DNA from: Mactromeris polynyma
Taxonomy: Eukaryota; Mollusca; Bivalvia; Venerida; Mactridae
Assembly (NCBI GenBank): GCA_032209605.1
Contig: JASFXZ010000016.1
Location: 15,562,001-15,626,000, forward strand
DNA: 64,000 nt
Reading direction: 5' to 3'
Part shown: piece by piece, positions 36,401 to 45,144 of the stretch
Numbering within the stretch: the stretch's first letter is position 1
Layout of the letters: each line of letters starts with the position of its first letter
Translations under genes and position numbers: made by a program
Notes under the pieces: generated by a model
The model's input: the letters and a program-made list of their open reading frames with translations, nothing else
The model's database searches: none
What the model was told of the DNA's origin: nothing

Positions 36401-39261
36401 TTTCCTTTGGAAATTAACGACTCCATCGTCCGTCACTCGTTGGCATTGAAGAACATCTTCATAATATATATTTTCAAATCAGTCCTTTTTTTCAATATAT
36501 CTAGTGTGTTGTTGAAAACATATTGTTGCGGTTGTTCAAGTATTTCTTTAAGGAGAAAAGCAACAACTGACGGGCAATTGCAGCTGCTTTCGGAAGAGCA
36601 ACTTAGCACTGGATGATAATTAATTCCAGGAAAACTGGTTTCATCAATTGACTGCCATTTATAGCTGAGAAGGTATTGAAAAAATGGCGTTTAATCGAAC
36701 TTTTTAATCGGGATTGAGGCGCTTTAAACTGAATTTATATTTTCAGTCACAATCAAACAGTCCGATGTTGTACTTCTAGGATACCCGTTGATGATGAACA
36801 TGTCACGTGATGTCAGACGAAATGACCTTGAACTTTATGAAAAGGTATAGTCTATTCAACGCACATTTGCAAAAGTTTCAGAGCCCGTTCGGTAAGCTCA
36901 GTTGGTAGATCACTCGTCTGTCAATTTAGTTGTTGTTGTCTTGAACGCTGCTTGAGGCGTATGACGTTCTTTAATTAGTATGACGTCATCTTGGATGACG
37001 TAATACATCCAGTGTCGTTCGTCCTTCACCTTTTTATTCTGTGGGGAAGTTGTGAGATGCTTTCAGCAGAAAAGTTTAAGCACTGGTAAGGTAACTAGGT
37101 ACAGTTTAGAAAAACAGAGATATATTGACGTCATTGTATTGCCGTCGCCATTGTCCTCGTCTTTGTCTGCATCCTCATGTTTTTTAAACTTTGTGTCTGC
37201 TTTCATATTCATATTGAGACAGACGCTTGACTTCCGCTTTTCGATTTCATTTGAGTTGTTCCATGACAAAACCTATATTTATAAGTGACGTTGGTTATGA
37301 CGTCGCGTATTTTCCTTTAAAAGTTTTGACGTCACAAACTTAGCTCTTTTCTGTTTTGGTAGCTTAATGTTGACTTGACATAAACATGACAGTGTTGCGA
37401 ATTTTGTCTTTTCCATTTGAAATACAGACAATTTTTAACAATTAATACGCATATGAGTAAAGCATTTCTGTCGCTTCATCATAATTGTGTAGTTCACTTT
37501 TGACTTATGTCTTAATATTGGAATCGCTATAAAAATAAAAGTACAAATCTGATTTTAATATCTGTGTTATGAAATAAAACTAGGACAATTCATCTGATAT
37601 GAAATGTAAAAATGGATATATGATCACTAATACAGGTTTGGTGTGGATCAGCTCATAAGAGTTATTGAATTTTGTCTTTCTAATATTTTCCAGCTTTGAA
37701 ATTTCTCGACTTTAGTATTTTTACTGACGAGGCTGTAATTCGCTGTATGGTTATTATTTCTTTTTGTTTTCTGAATGTATGTTATATTTCCCTTTCCCTT
37801 CGCAATTATTTCACTTTATATAGTGTTCATGTTATTTTCTGCCCAGTTTCGGCCTATTGTTGCTAGCTGTCTTTACTTGTCCTTTGATCTTTTCCATCCA
37901 TTAGTTCCACCACTTCACTGTTTGTCCTCTTTGATTCTCTTACTTATACCTTATATTCGGCCAGGCCAATCCTCGCGCCTCTGTTCCCTTACGTATCCTT
38001 TAACCTTCTGAAGTGCCTGATGTTTTATGGATTGTTGTTTTCCCGGAGGTCTGTGTGGGGAGGCACTGTCTTATGTATGTAGCAACTTATTCTATCTCTT
38101 TTAGATAACAAATCCAAATGGCCCGGACACAGGAACATGGTCAATGCACACTGTTGGCTGGCTGGAACTTGGTGACCAGATACGTGCTCAAGAGAATTTC
38201 AAAATGATGTTCAGGAACATAAATGAACCGTTTAAGGTACAGCAAACCTCACTTAAACACCACCCCTCAATAATAAGACCACCTGAATATTAAGAACACA
38301 CTTTTCTTTTCAAGTCCATTTTCACCATTTTGCTCTTTATACAACCTCAATATCAAGACCACCTCGATAAGAAGACCACTTTTTCTGTTGTCCCAAGTGT
38401 GGTCTCATTATTGAGGTTTTACTGTATACATGTACTGAAAGTAATAAAATATTTACTTTAAAAATACATAGCCTTATTTTTTTATCAAAATATGCTGAGT
38501 AGTAATTTTGAAAAAAATGACATTTTAATGCTGTCATACAGACATACTCTAAAATATTGCATTTTAACTGTTCTTAAAAGTATTATGGAACTGCAAAACA
38601 CGAGTCCAATGCATGTATTTCGTACGCTAGCGTCAGCACATTGATCAGGATAGTTGTGGGTTCCAACCCGACCGTCACCAATAAATGTATATAGTATGTG
38701 TTGTATTTATTACAGGTATTCAGCGAAAAACCGGTAACGGAGACTGCATACGGCGGATGTGTAAACTTCATTACCGGTGCGGGTGGCCTACTACAATCAA
38801 TTGTGTTTGGCTATGGTGGTTTAAGACTGCATCCTGACCGGCTAGATCTAAACCCGAACCTTCTACCTAACACCACATCATGGTCTCTGACTGGTGTTCA
38901 CTACAAGCGTGCTACTTTTGACGTCAACATTACGGATGATTACGTCATCGTAACGGTCGTTACAAAACCTGCTACTACTTACGTTACCATAGCTACCGAA
39001 GGGCAACACTCATCTAAGAGACTGACTGTGAACGAACCATACAGATTTAAACGCGGGATGTCGAGCATCCATGTTGACTTGACGGCTTCAACCGATCCTT
39101 TCTCTCGACCTACGGGACACCAACAAGATTCAACACCATTTAGTGTTGTTACTGAACCCGGAGCAGAGACGACAACATCCAATGCTCCTGTAAAACAATT
39201 CGACCAATGTGCTCCTATATTTAACGCTGTAATCGTATTCCTTTATAAGTTATTTATGTAA
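21341..39261 (+). CDS. PGGHG: GH65 enzyme, protein-glucosylgalactosylhydroxylysine glucosidase-like (ATHL1/PGGHG family), 12 exons
   Basis: Family role: removes glucose from the glucosyl-galactosyl-hydroxylysine of collagens. Exons (all GT-AG): 21341-21459, 21908-22113, 23017-23239, 23412-23640, 29694-29841, 30252-30491, 31378-31590, 32220-32331, 33176-33297, 36747-36844, 38105-38236, 38716-39261. Phases agree and give 795 residues; human PGGHG is about 737 by memory. Residues 1-27 form a signal peptide (core AVFLIVV). GH65 landmarks: [19 protein letters not shown] (D336, D338), GVMGPDEYH with predicted general acid E466, [16 protein letters not shown], and NEPFK (E611, possible base). Several N-glycosylation sequons fit a secreted protein. 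The tail after about 750 is Ser/Thr-rich and ends in a hydrophobic [10 protein letters not shown] stretch, possibly a GPI signal. Acid trehalase or disaccharide phosphorylase activity is a less likely alternative. An upstream non-coding exon is possible (TTTGCAG at 21325-21331). Confidence 0.92.
21908..22113 (+). CDS. PGGHG: GH65 gene exon 2: N-terminal domain
   Basis: Residues 40-109, with PIGNGHVAT and YMNGLYNG, typical of the start of the GH65 N-terminal beta-sandwich. Acceptor TTATAG, donor GTAATG. Confidence 0.9.
22378..22470 (-). repeat. DR1 fragment in GH65 intron 2
   Basis: Carries AGGGAACGCCGCAGACATAAGAC and GGATTGAGGAG, the complement of the DR1 3' end. Confidence 0.7.
22725..22872 (-). 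mobile_element. tRNA-Pro-like SINE, diverged copy
   Basis: The minus strand reads CGCAGCCGGGTGGTAAAAAC, ATCCGCATTAAGAGCGG, TTCGAATCCCGGTATTCGTC and TACATAATGGTTACC. These match the landmarks of the SINE copies at 46087 and 60343. Confidence 0.7.
22970..23012 (+). repeat. DR1 3'-end fragment abutting GH65 exon 3
   Basis: ATGTATGTGGCGTTCCCTGT followed by AGCAATTTATTCTCTCTT equals the end of DR1. The pyrimidine-rich repeat end now serves as the polypyrimidine tract before exon 3. Confidence 0.8.
23017..23239 (+). CDS. PGGHG: GH65 gene exon 3
   Basis: Residues 109-183, with VEITYFAHR and RLLVTRITV. The acceptor TATACAG lies directly after a 40-bp tail of DR1 (22970-23012). Donor GTATCC. Confidence 0.9.
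23412..23640 (+). CDS. PGGHG: GH65 gene exon 4
   Basis: Residues 183-259; end of the N-terminal domain and start of the helical linker. Acceptor TTCAAG, donor GTGAGT. Followed by a 6-kb intron that contains B-box paralogue 3 on the other strand. Confidence 0.9.
23641..24859. other. GH65 intron 4, left part
   Basis: No coding exon or recognised repeat was seen. The sequence is AT-rich. Confidence 0.5.
25225..26484 (-). CDS. B-box zinc-finger / six-bladed propeller protein, paralogue 3 (TRIM-like), nested in GH65 intron 4
   Basis: Intact, 419 residues from [10 protein letters not shown] (codon 26482-26484). The B-box ligands C71, C74, C87, C90, C95, C98, H102 and H111 are retained, and all six blades are present, ending FKYN. 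It is the most diverged of the three. Differences again gather in the blade-start and mid-blade loops (for example DNEP, SGVCW, LVKPYD, LKAPVA, SSANVD), while the opposite-side turns are conserved. The conserved 5' UTR acceptor (26561-26563) is kept. It is transcribed opposite to, and wholly within, an intron of the GH65 gene. Molecular role unknown. Confidence 0.88.
   Translation of the reverse strand: MEAKKPNTSTRKNNNRSTTVKSRFTAFVRKKSVSSTTSSVYKSFTEASVRQKDLPVATASVYNSSTCEIDCDPCSAAGDDVLAVGYCSECKEYYCQSCYRTHSRSKATKDHTLSDQSTMPTISTTAVSTSIASMNIKDGSDAGDTQFQDEYHFNRYINIKYPNEENACFITEMTAISDKDLVIIDYKNKSMKMIDIDNDVMTAVMEFDNEPVSITAIPNNEVAVTFCNANLIRILTTTGGLSVKRSFKMSGVCWAVEYCNDKLYVSCTRPVKFQILSLLGGVKKTITPDSQFLEHCILPRYIAVHPDESKIYVSDWLNHVVICIDINGTMVAVYKDEGLVKPYDITFTPFGSIYLCNREHNIIYKLAEDLSEASVILASQDGLKAPVAMCFCSGRKSLFISSANVDPKFCNVIKHFKYN
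27404..27555 (-). mobile_element. MITE-A copy, minus orientation
   Basis: Reads in reverse: AAACTGGTTTTC, AATATTGAGGTTGAATAAAG, TTTTGAGGTGGTCCTATTAT, then AGTGAGATTTTACTGTA. Confidence 0.75.
28541..29240. other. Unique or dispersed non-coding block between unit D remnant and exon 5
   Basis: Contains AAGATGGCGTCCAAGATGGC and several AAGGTCAAGGT / TCAAGGTCAAATG tracts (28750-29090). These patterns are common in dispersed invertebrate repeats, but I cannot assign a family. No exon. Confidence 0.4.
29663..29685 (+). mobile_element. Lone MITE-A end next to GH65 exon 5
   Basis: ATTATTGAGGTATTACTGTA matches the MITE-A right terminus. No left part is recognisable. It ends 8 bp before the exon 5 acceptor. 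Short match, so moderate confidence. Confidence 0.5.
29694..29841 (+). CDS. PGGHG: GH65 gene exon 5
   Basis: Residues 260-309, from GWNHLWTEG to FFGLGPG, the entry of the catalytic (alpha/alpha)6 barrel. The acceptor GATTCAG follows a lone MITE-A end by a few bases. Donor GTAAGT. Confidence 0.9.
29884..29998. repeat. GTT-rich microsatellite in intron 5
   Basis: Runs of TTG separated by GTCATTTTCTGCGTCATT, present twice at about 54-bp spacing. Confidence 0.85.
30252..30491 (+). CDS. PGGHG: GH65 gene exon 6: catalytic barrel, FWDMD motif
   Basis: Residues 309-389. Contains [22 protein letters not shown] and GIKFPWEQG, the most diagnostic GH65 segment. Acceptor CAATAG, donor GTAAAC. Confidence 0.93.
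30660..30840 (+). mobile_element. MITE-A copy in GH65 intron 6
   Basis: ACTCACTTAGACCACCTCAA start, TTTGCTCTTTGTTTAACCTC centre, TTATTGAGGTTTTACTCTA end. Confidence 0.85.
31378..31590 (+). CDS. PGGHG: GH65 gene exon 7
   Basis: Residues 389-460. Contains [16 protein letters not shown] and [14 protein letters not shown]. Acceptor TTACAG, donor GTAAGA. Confidence 0.92.
31722..31900 (-). mobile_element. MITE-D copy (pogo-like ends) in intron 7
   Basis: Ends ACAGTCGGCCGTC and GAGGTTCGACTGTA are inverted. The interior has repeated TCCGAATA / ATTCGAAATAAAATTTCGG blocks. It is the reverse of 61381-61594. TA flanks suggest the Tc1/mariner-pogo group (inference from the ends only). Confidence 0.75.
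32220..32331 (+). CDS. PGGHG: GH65 gene exon 8: general-acid motif
   Basis: Residues 460-497. GVMGPDEYH carries the predicted proton donor E466, followed by [11 protein letters not shown]. Acceptor GTGTCAG, donor GTAAGT. Confidence 0.93.
32370..32615 (-). mobile_element. MITE-C copy 1 (palindromic, TGACGTCA-rich) in intron 8
   Basis: Inverted arms AACCTCTTCTGTAAATGACG and GACGTCGCTTAAAGAAGAGG enclose CCATATGGGGCAAATATTGC. Same family as 51125-51370 and 51885-52027. Confidence 0.8.
32904..33101 (+). mobile_element. MITE-A copy in GH65 intron 8
   Basis: TACAGTAAAACCTGACTTAA start, with a duplicated CTCAATTATAAGACCAC unit inside (a two-copy version of the internal segment that is expanded at 52866-53420), and GATGTTTTACTGTA end. 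Confidence 0.88.
33176..33297 (+). CDS. PGGHG: GH65 gene exon 9
   Basis: Residues 497-538. [12 protein letters not shown] aligns with the family's FHPEFDGY region. Acceptor TTTTCAG, donor GTATGT. Confidence 0.88.
33600..34625. repeat. 39-bp satellite in GH65 intron 9 (about 26 copies)
   Basis: Unit marked by CACATTACATAAATATTATA and ACTCACATCGTATAAA. Some copies read GGATATAAACTC or CATCTTATAAAC. A multiple-of-three period again opens repetitive minus-strand ORFs, which I reject. Confidence 0.95.
34626..35990. other. GH65 intron 9, remaining part
   Basis: AT-rich, no exon. A MITE-D-like fragment lies at about 35806-35891, ending GGTCTGACTGTA. Confidence 0.5.
35992..36169 (+). mobile_element. 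MITE-A copy in GH65 intron 9
   Basis: AAAAGACCACCTCGATAATA, then TTTCAACATCAATATTAAG, and GTTGAGGGTTTACTGTA. The extreme left end is degraded. Confidence 0.8.
36747..36844 (+). CDS. PGGHG: GH65 gene exon 10
   Basis: Residues 538-570. [12 protein letters not shown] and [13 protein letters not shown] match the family's [11 protein letters not shown] and PDVRRKNLEIYE. Acceptor TTTTCAG, donor GTATAG (weak). Confidence 0.9.
36888..36925 (+). other. tRNA A-box-like fragment in intron 10
   Basis: GGTAAGCTCAGTTGGTAGAT resembles the D arm of a tRNA. No matching B box follows at the right distance. Confidence 0.35.
37758..38098 (+). repeat. DR1 copy directly upstream of GH65 exon 11
   Basis: Near full length. 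CCCTTTCCCTTCGCAATTAT, CCAGTTTCGGCCTATTGTTG, GTTTGTCCTCTTTGATTCTC, TTTTCCCGGAGGTCTGTGTG and finally ATGTAGCAACTTATTCTATC. The acceptor of exon 11 is 6 bp further on. Confidence 0.88.
38105..38236 (+). CDS. PGGHG: GH65 gene exon 11
   Basis: Residues 571-614. [14 protein letters not shown] and NINEPFK, including E611. The acceptor (TCTCTTTTAG) lies at the end of a DR1 copy. The donor GTACAG runs into a MITE-A copy. Confidence 0.9.
38238..38426 (+). mobile_element. MITE-A copy at the exon 11 donor
   Basis: The element begins TACAGCAAACCTCACTTAAA and ends TGAGGTTTTACTGTA. Its first TA is bases +2/+3 of intron 11 (AAG, then GTACAG). Confidence 0.9.
38716..39261 (+). CDS. PGGHG: GH65 gene exon 12: C-terminal domain and tail
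   Basis: Residues 615-795 plus stop. [20 protein letters not shown] is strongly family-like, followed by the C-terminal beta-sandwich, a Thr/Ser-rich linker ([13 protein letters not shown]) and a hydrophobic end. Acceptor TTACAG. Confidence 0.92.
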   Translation, partial: VFSEKPVTETAYGGCVNFITGAGGLLQSIVFGYGGLRLHPDRLDLNPNLLPNTTSWSLTGVHYKRATFDVNITDDYVIVTVVTKPATTYVTIATEGQHSSKRLTVNEPYRFKRGMSSIHVDLTASTDPFSRPTGHQQDSTPFSVVTEPGAETTTSNAPVKQFDQCAPIFNAVIVFLYKLFM

Positions 39262-39345
39262 TAGCGTATAGTAATTATTATCCCAGTTTATATTATAAAT
39301 GACGTTCGTAAAATAACACCCTTGTGTTATTCTCAATGATTCACT

Positions 39346-39598
39346 AGTGACAAAACAAAGGACGTGATGTTGCACTTATGACATTACAAATGATGTGACG
39401 TCACACTTATGACATTACAAATGATGTGACGTCATACGTGTGACATAACAAATGATGTGACGTCATGCTTGTGACATAACAAATGATGTGACGTCATGCT
39501 TGTGATATAACAATGACGTGACTCACACTTGTACAATAACACATGATGTGACGTCATACTTGTGACGTAACAAGGGTCGTGACGTCACATTTGCCTTA
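39346..39598. repeat. 31-bp tandem repeat with TGACGTCA sites, just after the GH65 stop
   Basis: About eight units marked by AAATGATGTGACGTCA followed by CTTGTGACATAAC. Most units carry GTGACGTCA, a CREB/ATF-type core. It starts about 85 bp after the stop codon, so it may lie in the 3' UTR or immediate 3' flank. Confidence 0.9.
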
Positions 39599-39889
39599 AA
39601 GCGCCACACCTACAATGAGCAAACAAGTTATTAGTATTGATAAAATGTTTTGTTGTGGCCAATATCCTCCTCAAACTCGAAGCTTCTTCTTGTATAGGCG
39701 TTTCACTTACTGAGTCACCATATTTGTCCCTTATCAGGTTATATGAGAATGTCATTGACAGAAATGATATGATCCCAAACTGATAGGATAGCAAGTTTTC
39801 AATTTTCACTTAAATCATAAATGCCATGTGCATGACAAGTTACTCTGTGAATAGCGACCTCGTTGATTTCCTGACAACGTTTTTCCCCC

Positions 39890-42800
39890 TTTGTCCGTTT
39901 GTCCGTCCGTCCGGGTAAACATTTTAGGGATTACGGGTTACTGAAATAAGGGTTAGGGGCTTTTTTGTTCTGTTTTCTATATAAAGGACACCTAAAATCA
40001 CCTGCATAGGGGCTATATATTAAAGAACCAAAAACCACATAACATCACCTGCTTAGGGGCTATATTTCAAAGAAACAAAAACCACATAACATCACATGCT
40101 TAGGGGCTATATTTAAAGAAACCTAAAACCGCATTAAATAACCTGCTTAGGAGCTATATTTTAAAGAACCAAAAACCACATAAAATAACCTGCTTAGGGG
40201 CTATATTTTAAGAAGAAAAAACCACATAACATCACCTGCTTAGGGGCTATATTTAAAGAAACCAAAAACCGCATAAAATCACCTGCTTAGGAGCTATATT
40301 TTAAAGAACCAAAAACCACATAAAATAACCTGCTTAGGGGCTATATTTTAAAGAACCAAAAACCACATAAAATCACTTGCTTAGGGGCTATATTTTAAAG
40401 AACCAAAAACCACATAAAATCACATGCTTAGGGGCTATATTTTAAAGAACTAAAAACCACATAAAATCACCTGCTTAGGGGCTATATTTGGAGGAATCAA
40501 AAACCACATAAAATCACCTGCTTAGGGGCTATATTTTGAGGAACCAAAAACCACATAAAATCACCTGCTTAGGGGCTATATTTAAAGAACCAAAAAACAC
40601 ATAAAATCACCTGCTTAGGGGCTATATTTTAAAGAAACAAAAACCACATAAAATCACCTGCTTAGGGGCTATTTTTCAAAGAACCAAAAACCACATAAAA
40701 TCACCTGCTTAGGGGCTATATTTCAAAGAAACAAAAACCACATAACATCACATGCTTAGGGGCTATATTTTAAAGAAACAAAAACCACATAACATCACAT
40801 GCTTAGGGGCTATATTTTAAAGAAACAAAAACCACATAACATCACCTGCTTAGGGGCTATATTTTAAAGAAACAAAAACCACATAACATCACATGCTTAG
40901 GGGCTATATTTTAAAGAAACAAAAACCACATAACATCACCTGCTTAGGGGCTATATTTTAAAGAAACAAAAACCACATAACATCACATGCTTAGGGGCTA
41001 TATTTTAAAGAAACAAAAACCACATAACATCACCTGCTTAGGGGCTATATTTCAAAGAAACAAAAACCACATAACATCACATGCTTAGGGGCTATATTTT
41101 AAAGAAACAAAAACCACATAACATCACATGCTTAGGGGCTGTATTTTACAGAAACCAAAAACCACATAACATCACATGCTTAGGGGCTATATTTTAAAGA
41201 AACCAAAAACCACATAACATCACATACTTAGGGGCTATATTTTAAAGAAACAAAAACCACATAAAATCACCTGCTTAGGGGCTATATTTTAAAGAACCAA
41301 AATCCACATAAAATTACCTGCTTAGGTGCTATATTTTAAAGAACCAAAAACCACATTAAATCACCTGCTTAGGGGATATATTTCAAAGAAACAAAAACCA
41401 CATAACATCACATGCTTAGGGGCTATATTTTAAAGAAACAAAAACCACATAACATCACATGCTTAGGGGCTATATTTTAAAGAAACAAAAACCACATAAC
41501 ATCACATGCTTAGGGGCTATATTTTAAAGAACCAAAAACCACATAACATCACATGCTTAGGGGCTATATTTTAAAGAAACAAAAACCACATAACATCACC
41601 TGCTTAGGGGCTATATTTTAACGAAACAAAAACCACATAAAATCACTTGCTTAGGGGCTATATTTTAAAGAACCAAAAAACACATAAAATCACCTGCTTA
41701 GGGGCTATATTTAAAGAACCAAAACCACATAAAATCACCTGCTTATGGGCTATATTTCAAAGAAACAAAAACCACATAAAATCACCTGCTTAGGGGCTAT
41801 ATTTTAACGAAACAAAAACCACATAAAATCACTTGCTTAGGGGCTATATTTTAAAGAACCAAAAACCACATAAAATCACCTTATTAGGGGCTATATTTAA
41901 AGAACCAAAAGCAACATAAAATCACCTGCTTGGGGGCTTTATTTCAAAGAAACAAAAACCACATAAAATCACCTGCTTAGGGGCTATATTTTAAAGAACC
42001 AAAATCCACATAAAATTACCTGCTTAGGTGCTATATTTTAAAGAACCAAAAACCACATTAAATCACCTGCTTGGATATATTTCAAAGAAACAAAAACCAC
42101 ATAACATCACATGCTTAGGGGCTATATTTTAAAGAAACAAAAACCACATAACATCACAGTTTAGGGGTTAATTTTAAAGAAACAAAAACCACATAACATC
42201 ACATGCTTAGGGGCTATATTTTACAGAAACCAAAAACCACATAACATCACATGCTTAGGGGCTATATTTTAAAGAAACAAAAACCACATAACATCACATG
42301 CTTAGGGGCTATATTTTAAAGAAACAAAAACCACATAACATCACCTGCTTAGGGGCTATATTTCAAAGAAACAAAAACCACATAACATCACCTGCTTAGG
42401 GGCTATATTTTAAAGAACCAAAAACCACATAAAATCACCTGCTTAGAGGCTATATTTTAAAGAACCAAAAACCACATAAAATCACCTGCTTAGGGGCTAT
42501 ATTTTAAAGAACCAAAAACCACATAAAATCACCTGCTTAGAGGCTATATTTTAAAGAACCAAAAACCACATAAAATCACCTGCTTAGAGGCTATATTTTA
42601 AAGAACCAAAAACCACATAAAATCACCTGCTTAGGGGCTATATTTTAAAGAACCAAAAACCACATTAAATCACCTGCTTAGGGGCTATATTTTAAAGAAA
42701 CTAAAACCACATAAAATCACCTGCTTAGGGGCTATATTTTAAAGAAACAAAAACCACATAACAACACCTGGTTATGGGCTATATTTTAAAGAACCAAAAT

Positions 42801-42945
42801 CCACATAACATCACCTGCTTAGTGACTATATTTTAAAGAACCAAAAAACACATAACATCACCTGCTTAGGGGCTATATTTTAAAGAAACAAAAAACACCT
42901 AAACCATAAATATAAGTCCGTCCGTCCGTCCGTCCGTCCGTCATA
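39890..42945. repeat. About 46-bp satellite flanked by GTCC microsatellites (about 62 copies)
   Basis: Unit marked by ACCACATAAAATCACCTGCT, TAGGGGCTATATTTTAAAG and CCAAAA. Two main variants alternate: AAAATCACCTGC with GAACCAAAAA, and AACATCACATGC with GAAACAAAAA. Neighbouring copies often share a variant. GTCCGTCCGTCCG tracts sit at both edges (39893-39913 and 42915-42942). No inverted ends were found. Confidence 0.95.
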
Positions 42946-43009
42946 CACCTAATAACAGTCCGAACTCGTTTTTCATCGGTTTTCGTTTTTTTTAAGTGCC
43001 TGTCCTTAT

Positions 43010-43316
43010 AGTTCCCATATTTACAATATTTACCTCCCTCGTTCCGAATAGTCAGCCATACCGATAGCCAAAATTCCTTATAGTTGAGAGAATAGAATGT
43101 AACTGGTGATACAATAATCTGATATACGTATACAAGTAACGTATGCATCATGCTCATGTGAGCAGTTGGCTCAGAAAATTGAAGAACAAATTGTTGTCAC
43201 ATGCCAAGTCTCTTGTTATTTTCTCAATTTTCACATATTTGGGACTTATCTATTTTGCCTATCAAAACGACTGATGATTAAGAACAAGGGAGGTAAATAT
43301 TGTAGGCGTGGGAACT
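43010..43316 (+). mobile_element. MITE-B copy 3
   Basis: AGTTCCCATATTTACAATAT and ATATTGTAGGCGTGGGAACT ends. The interior matches copies 1 and 2 (GTGAGCAGTTGGCTCAGAAA). Confidence 0.85.
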
Positions 43317-44688
43317 GTCTATAATGTCTTCATAGCCAACAATGCTTCAACGTAACTTGCGCGAAATTTACGTTGCTGAATCGCTCCAAGTCCAATTATT
43401 ATACCATGATGATTTATCTTCACTGGAATCACGAAGTTTCTTCAATAAGCGAAGATGAGGTGTTATCTTTTTAAAAGTACATAGTCATATTGTTTTACAA
43501 AATATCCTTAGTTATATCTTTATTAACATACTCGGCACGTACGTGCCTTGGTTAATCAACACAAAATAGCACAAAGACAGTCATACAGACATACAGAACA
43601 AACATACATTCATACAAACAAAGTCATGAAACGCATTACCTAATTGAAATACAAGAACAATGTAATATTGTAGGAAAATTTAAAAAAAAGAAAATGAAAA
43701 GAAACTAAGAAACTGCGTGATTTTTCAAATAATCATTTCTAATAGAAAAAGCTTCCCTTAAGTAAGTAGCAATTTTAAACAAATATCTTTCATTAAAGTT
43801 GAATATTGTGTCCAGAACAATTTACATGTAAAAAATACAGAATAACATTGTAACCATTTTTCGACTATCCTTTGTCTGTAACAAAACCTAGTTACGATAA
43901 TAGTCTTATTTCAGCATATATGTGTTTATTAATGATCTCGCATTATGTGAGAATCTATCACAATACAATATAATAAAGACAAATGGGTTTGAACGGAAAT
44001 GTGTTTAATTTGTTCCAACATTCAACTTAATTTTGACAAGCCCAACGTATTGCAAGTTTATTAGAAACGATTATTTTGTAAAACCTGGTAACGGAGACTA
44101 CTTATATATTCTCATCCAAATATGGTATCGTAAATTGCAGTTTAATGTTAACTAGCACATCTGTGAGTTTTAGTTTTCGATAGATTTTTTCCCGATTCCT
44201 TGTTAGTTTTACTTCGCGGCTTCAGATTTCCCACGGTTTTCTTTATATTAAATATTCTGTTTATTTAATCGTATGATTTTATTTCTTTAGATTTTTTTGC
44301 AAATTTAAGAATTTCGAGATATTTTCTTATAATACAATTTTTTACCGTTATTTCAAAACTTTTGATAAGTCGCCAAATTTATAATTGGTTTTTATTCACA
44401 ATTTTATTACATGTTTTGCTAGTCAGGCCATCCATAAAAATGTTTGTTTGCGGACACACGACCCTGAATTGTACAGGGGGTAGGTAGGCAGGTTTTTTTA
44501 AGTTTAGTAATGTAATGGCTGATTGACCGAAAACAATTCATCGATGAACCTGAACAAATTAATTGAGTCGCGGCATTTCATGATTCGGTCGCGAAAATTG
44601 AAAACAAACATTTATTTAAGAATGGTCTTATCTAGATTAGACATGACAAATACATATTTTGTGTGTTTTGTTTTGGTTTCAGTAAAAC
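43317..44688. other. Non-coding stretch
   Basis: No exon was seen. On the minus strand about 43500-43560 reads CACGTACGTGCCGAG and AATAAAGATATAAC, which could be a retroposon tail. Otherwise nothing recognised. Confidence 0.45.
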
Positions 44689-44847
44689 CTCACTTTAAGA
44701 CCACCTCAATATTACGACCACCACACAATTTTCATGCCCATTTTCACTCTTTCACTCTTTATTCAACCTCAATATTAAGACCGCCTACATAATAAGACCA
44801 GTTTTTAAGTGTTCCAATGTTGGTTTTATTATTGAGGCTTTCCTGTA
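44689..44847 (+). mobile_element. MITE-A copy
   Basis: CAGTAAAACCTCACTTTAAG start and TTATTGAGGCTTTCCTGTA end. A MITE-D-like fragment (ATTTACTTCGAATAATACAT) follows at about 44880-44965. Confidence 0.85.
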
Positions 44848-45144
44848 TATACAATTGATCTAACCAGAACCGGGTCGGAAATTTACTTCGAATAATACAT
44901 GGTCTCAAATAGCCATTTTCAATCCGACGTGCCTACGCAACCGCCAATTAATCAAAGTACTCGTGTTCGTGTATACGGCATTGTTTTCTATGAAACTTGC
45001 CTGCCGATATTTATCTAATCTTCAACTGTAAATATAATCAAGCACTCCGCTTTATGACCCGGTCAATACTAAATTCCAGTAAAACGGTAACGATTAGACC
45101 GTCACAAATGTCATGCTACACCGTGTATATTACGCTGCAAAGTA

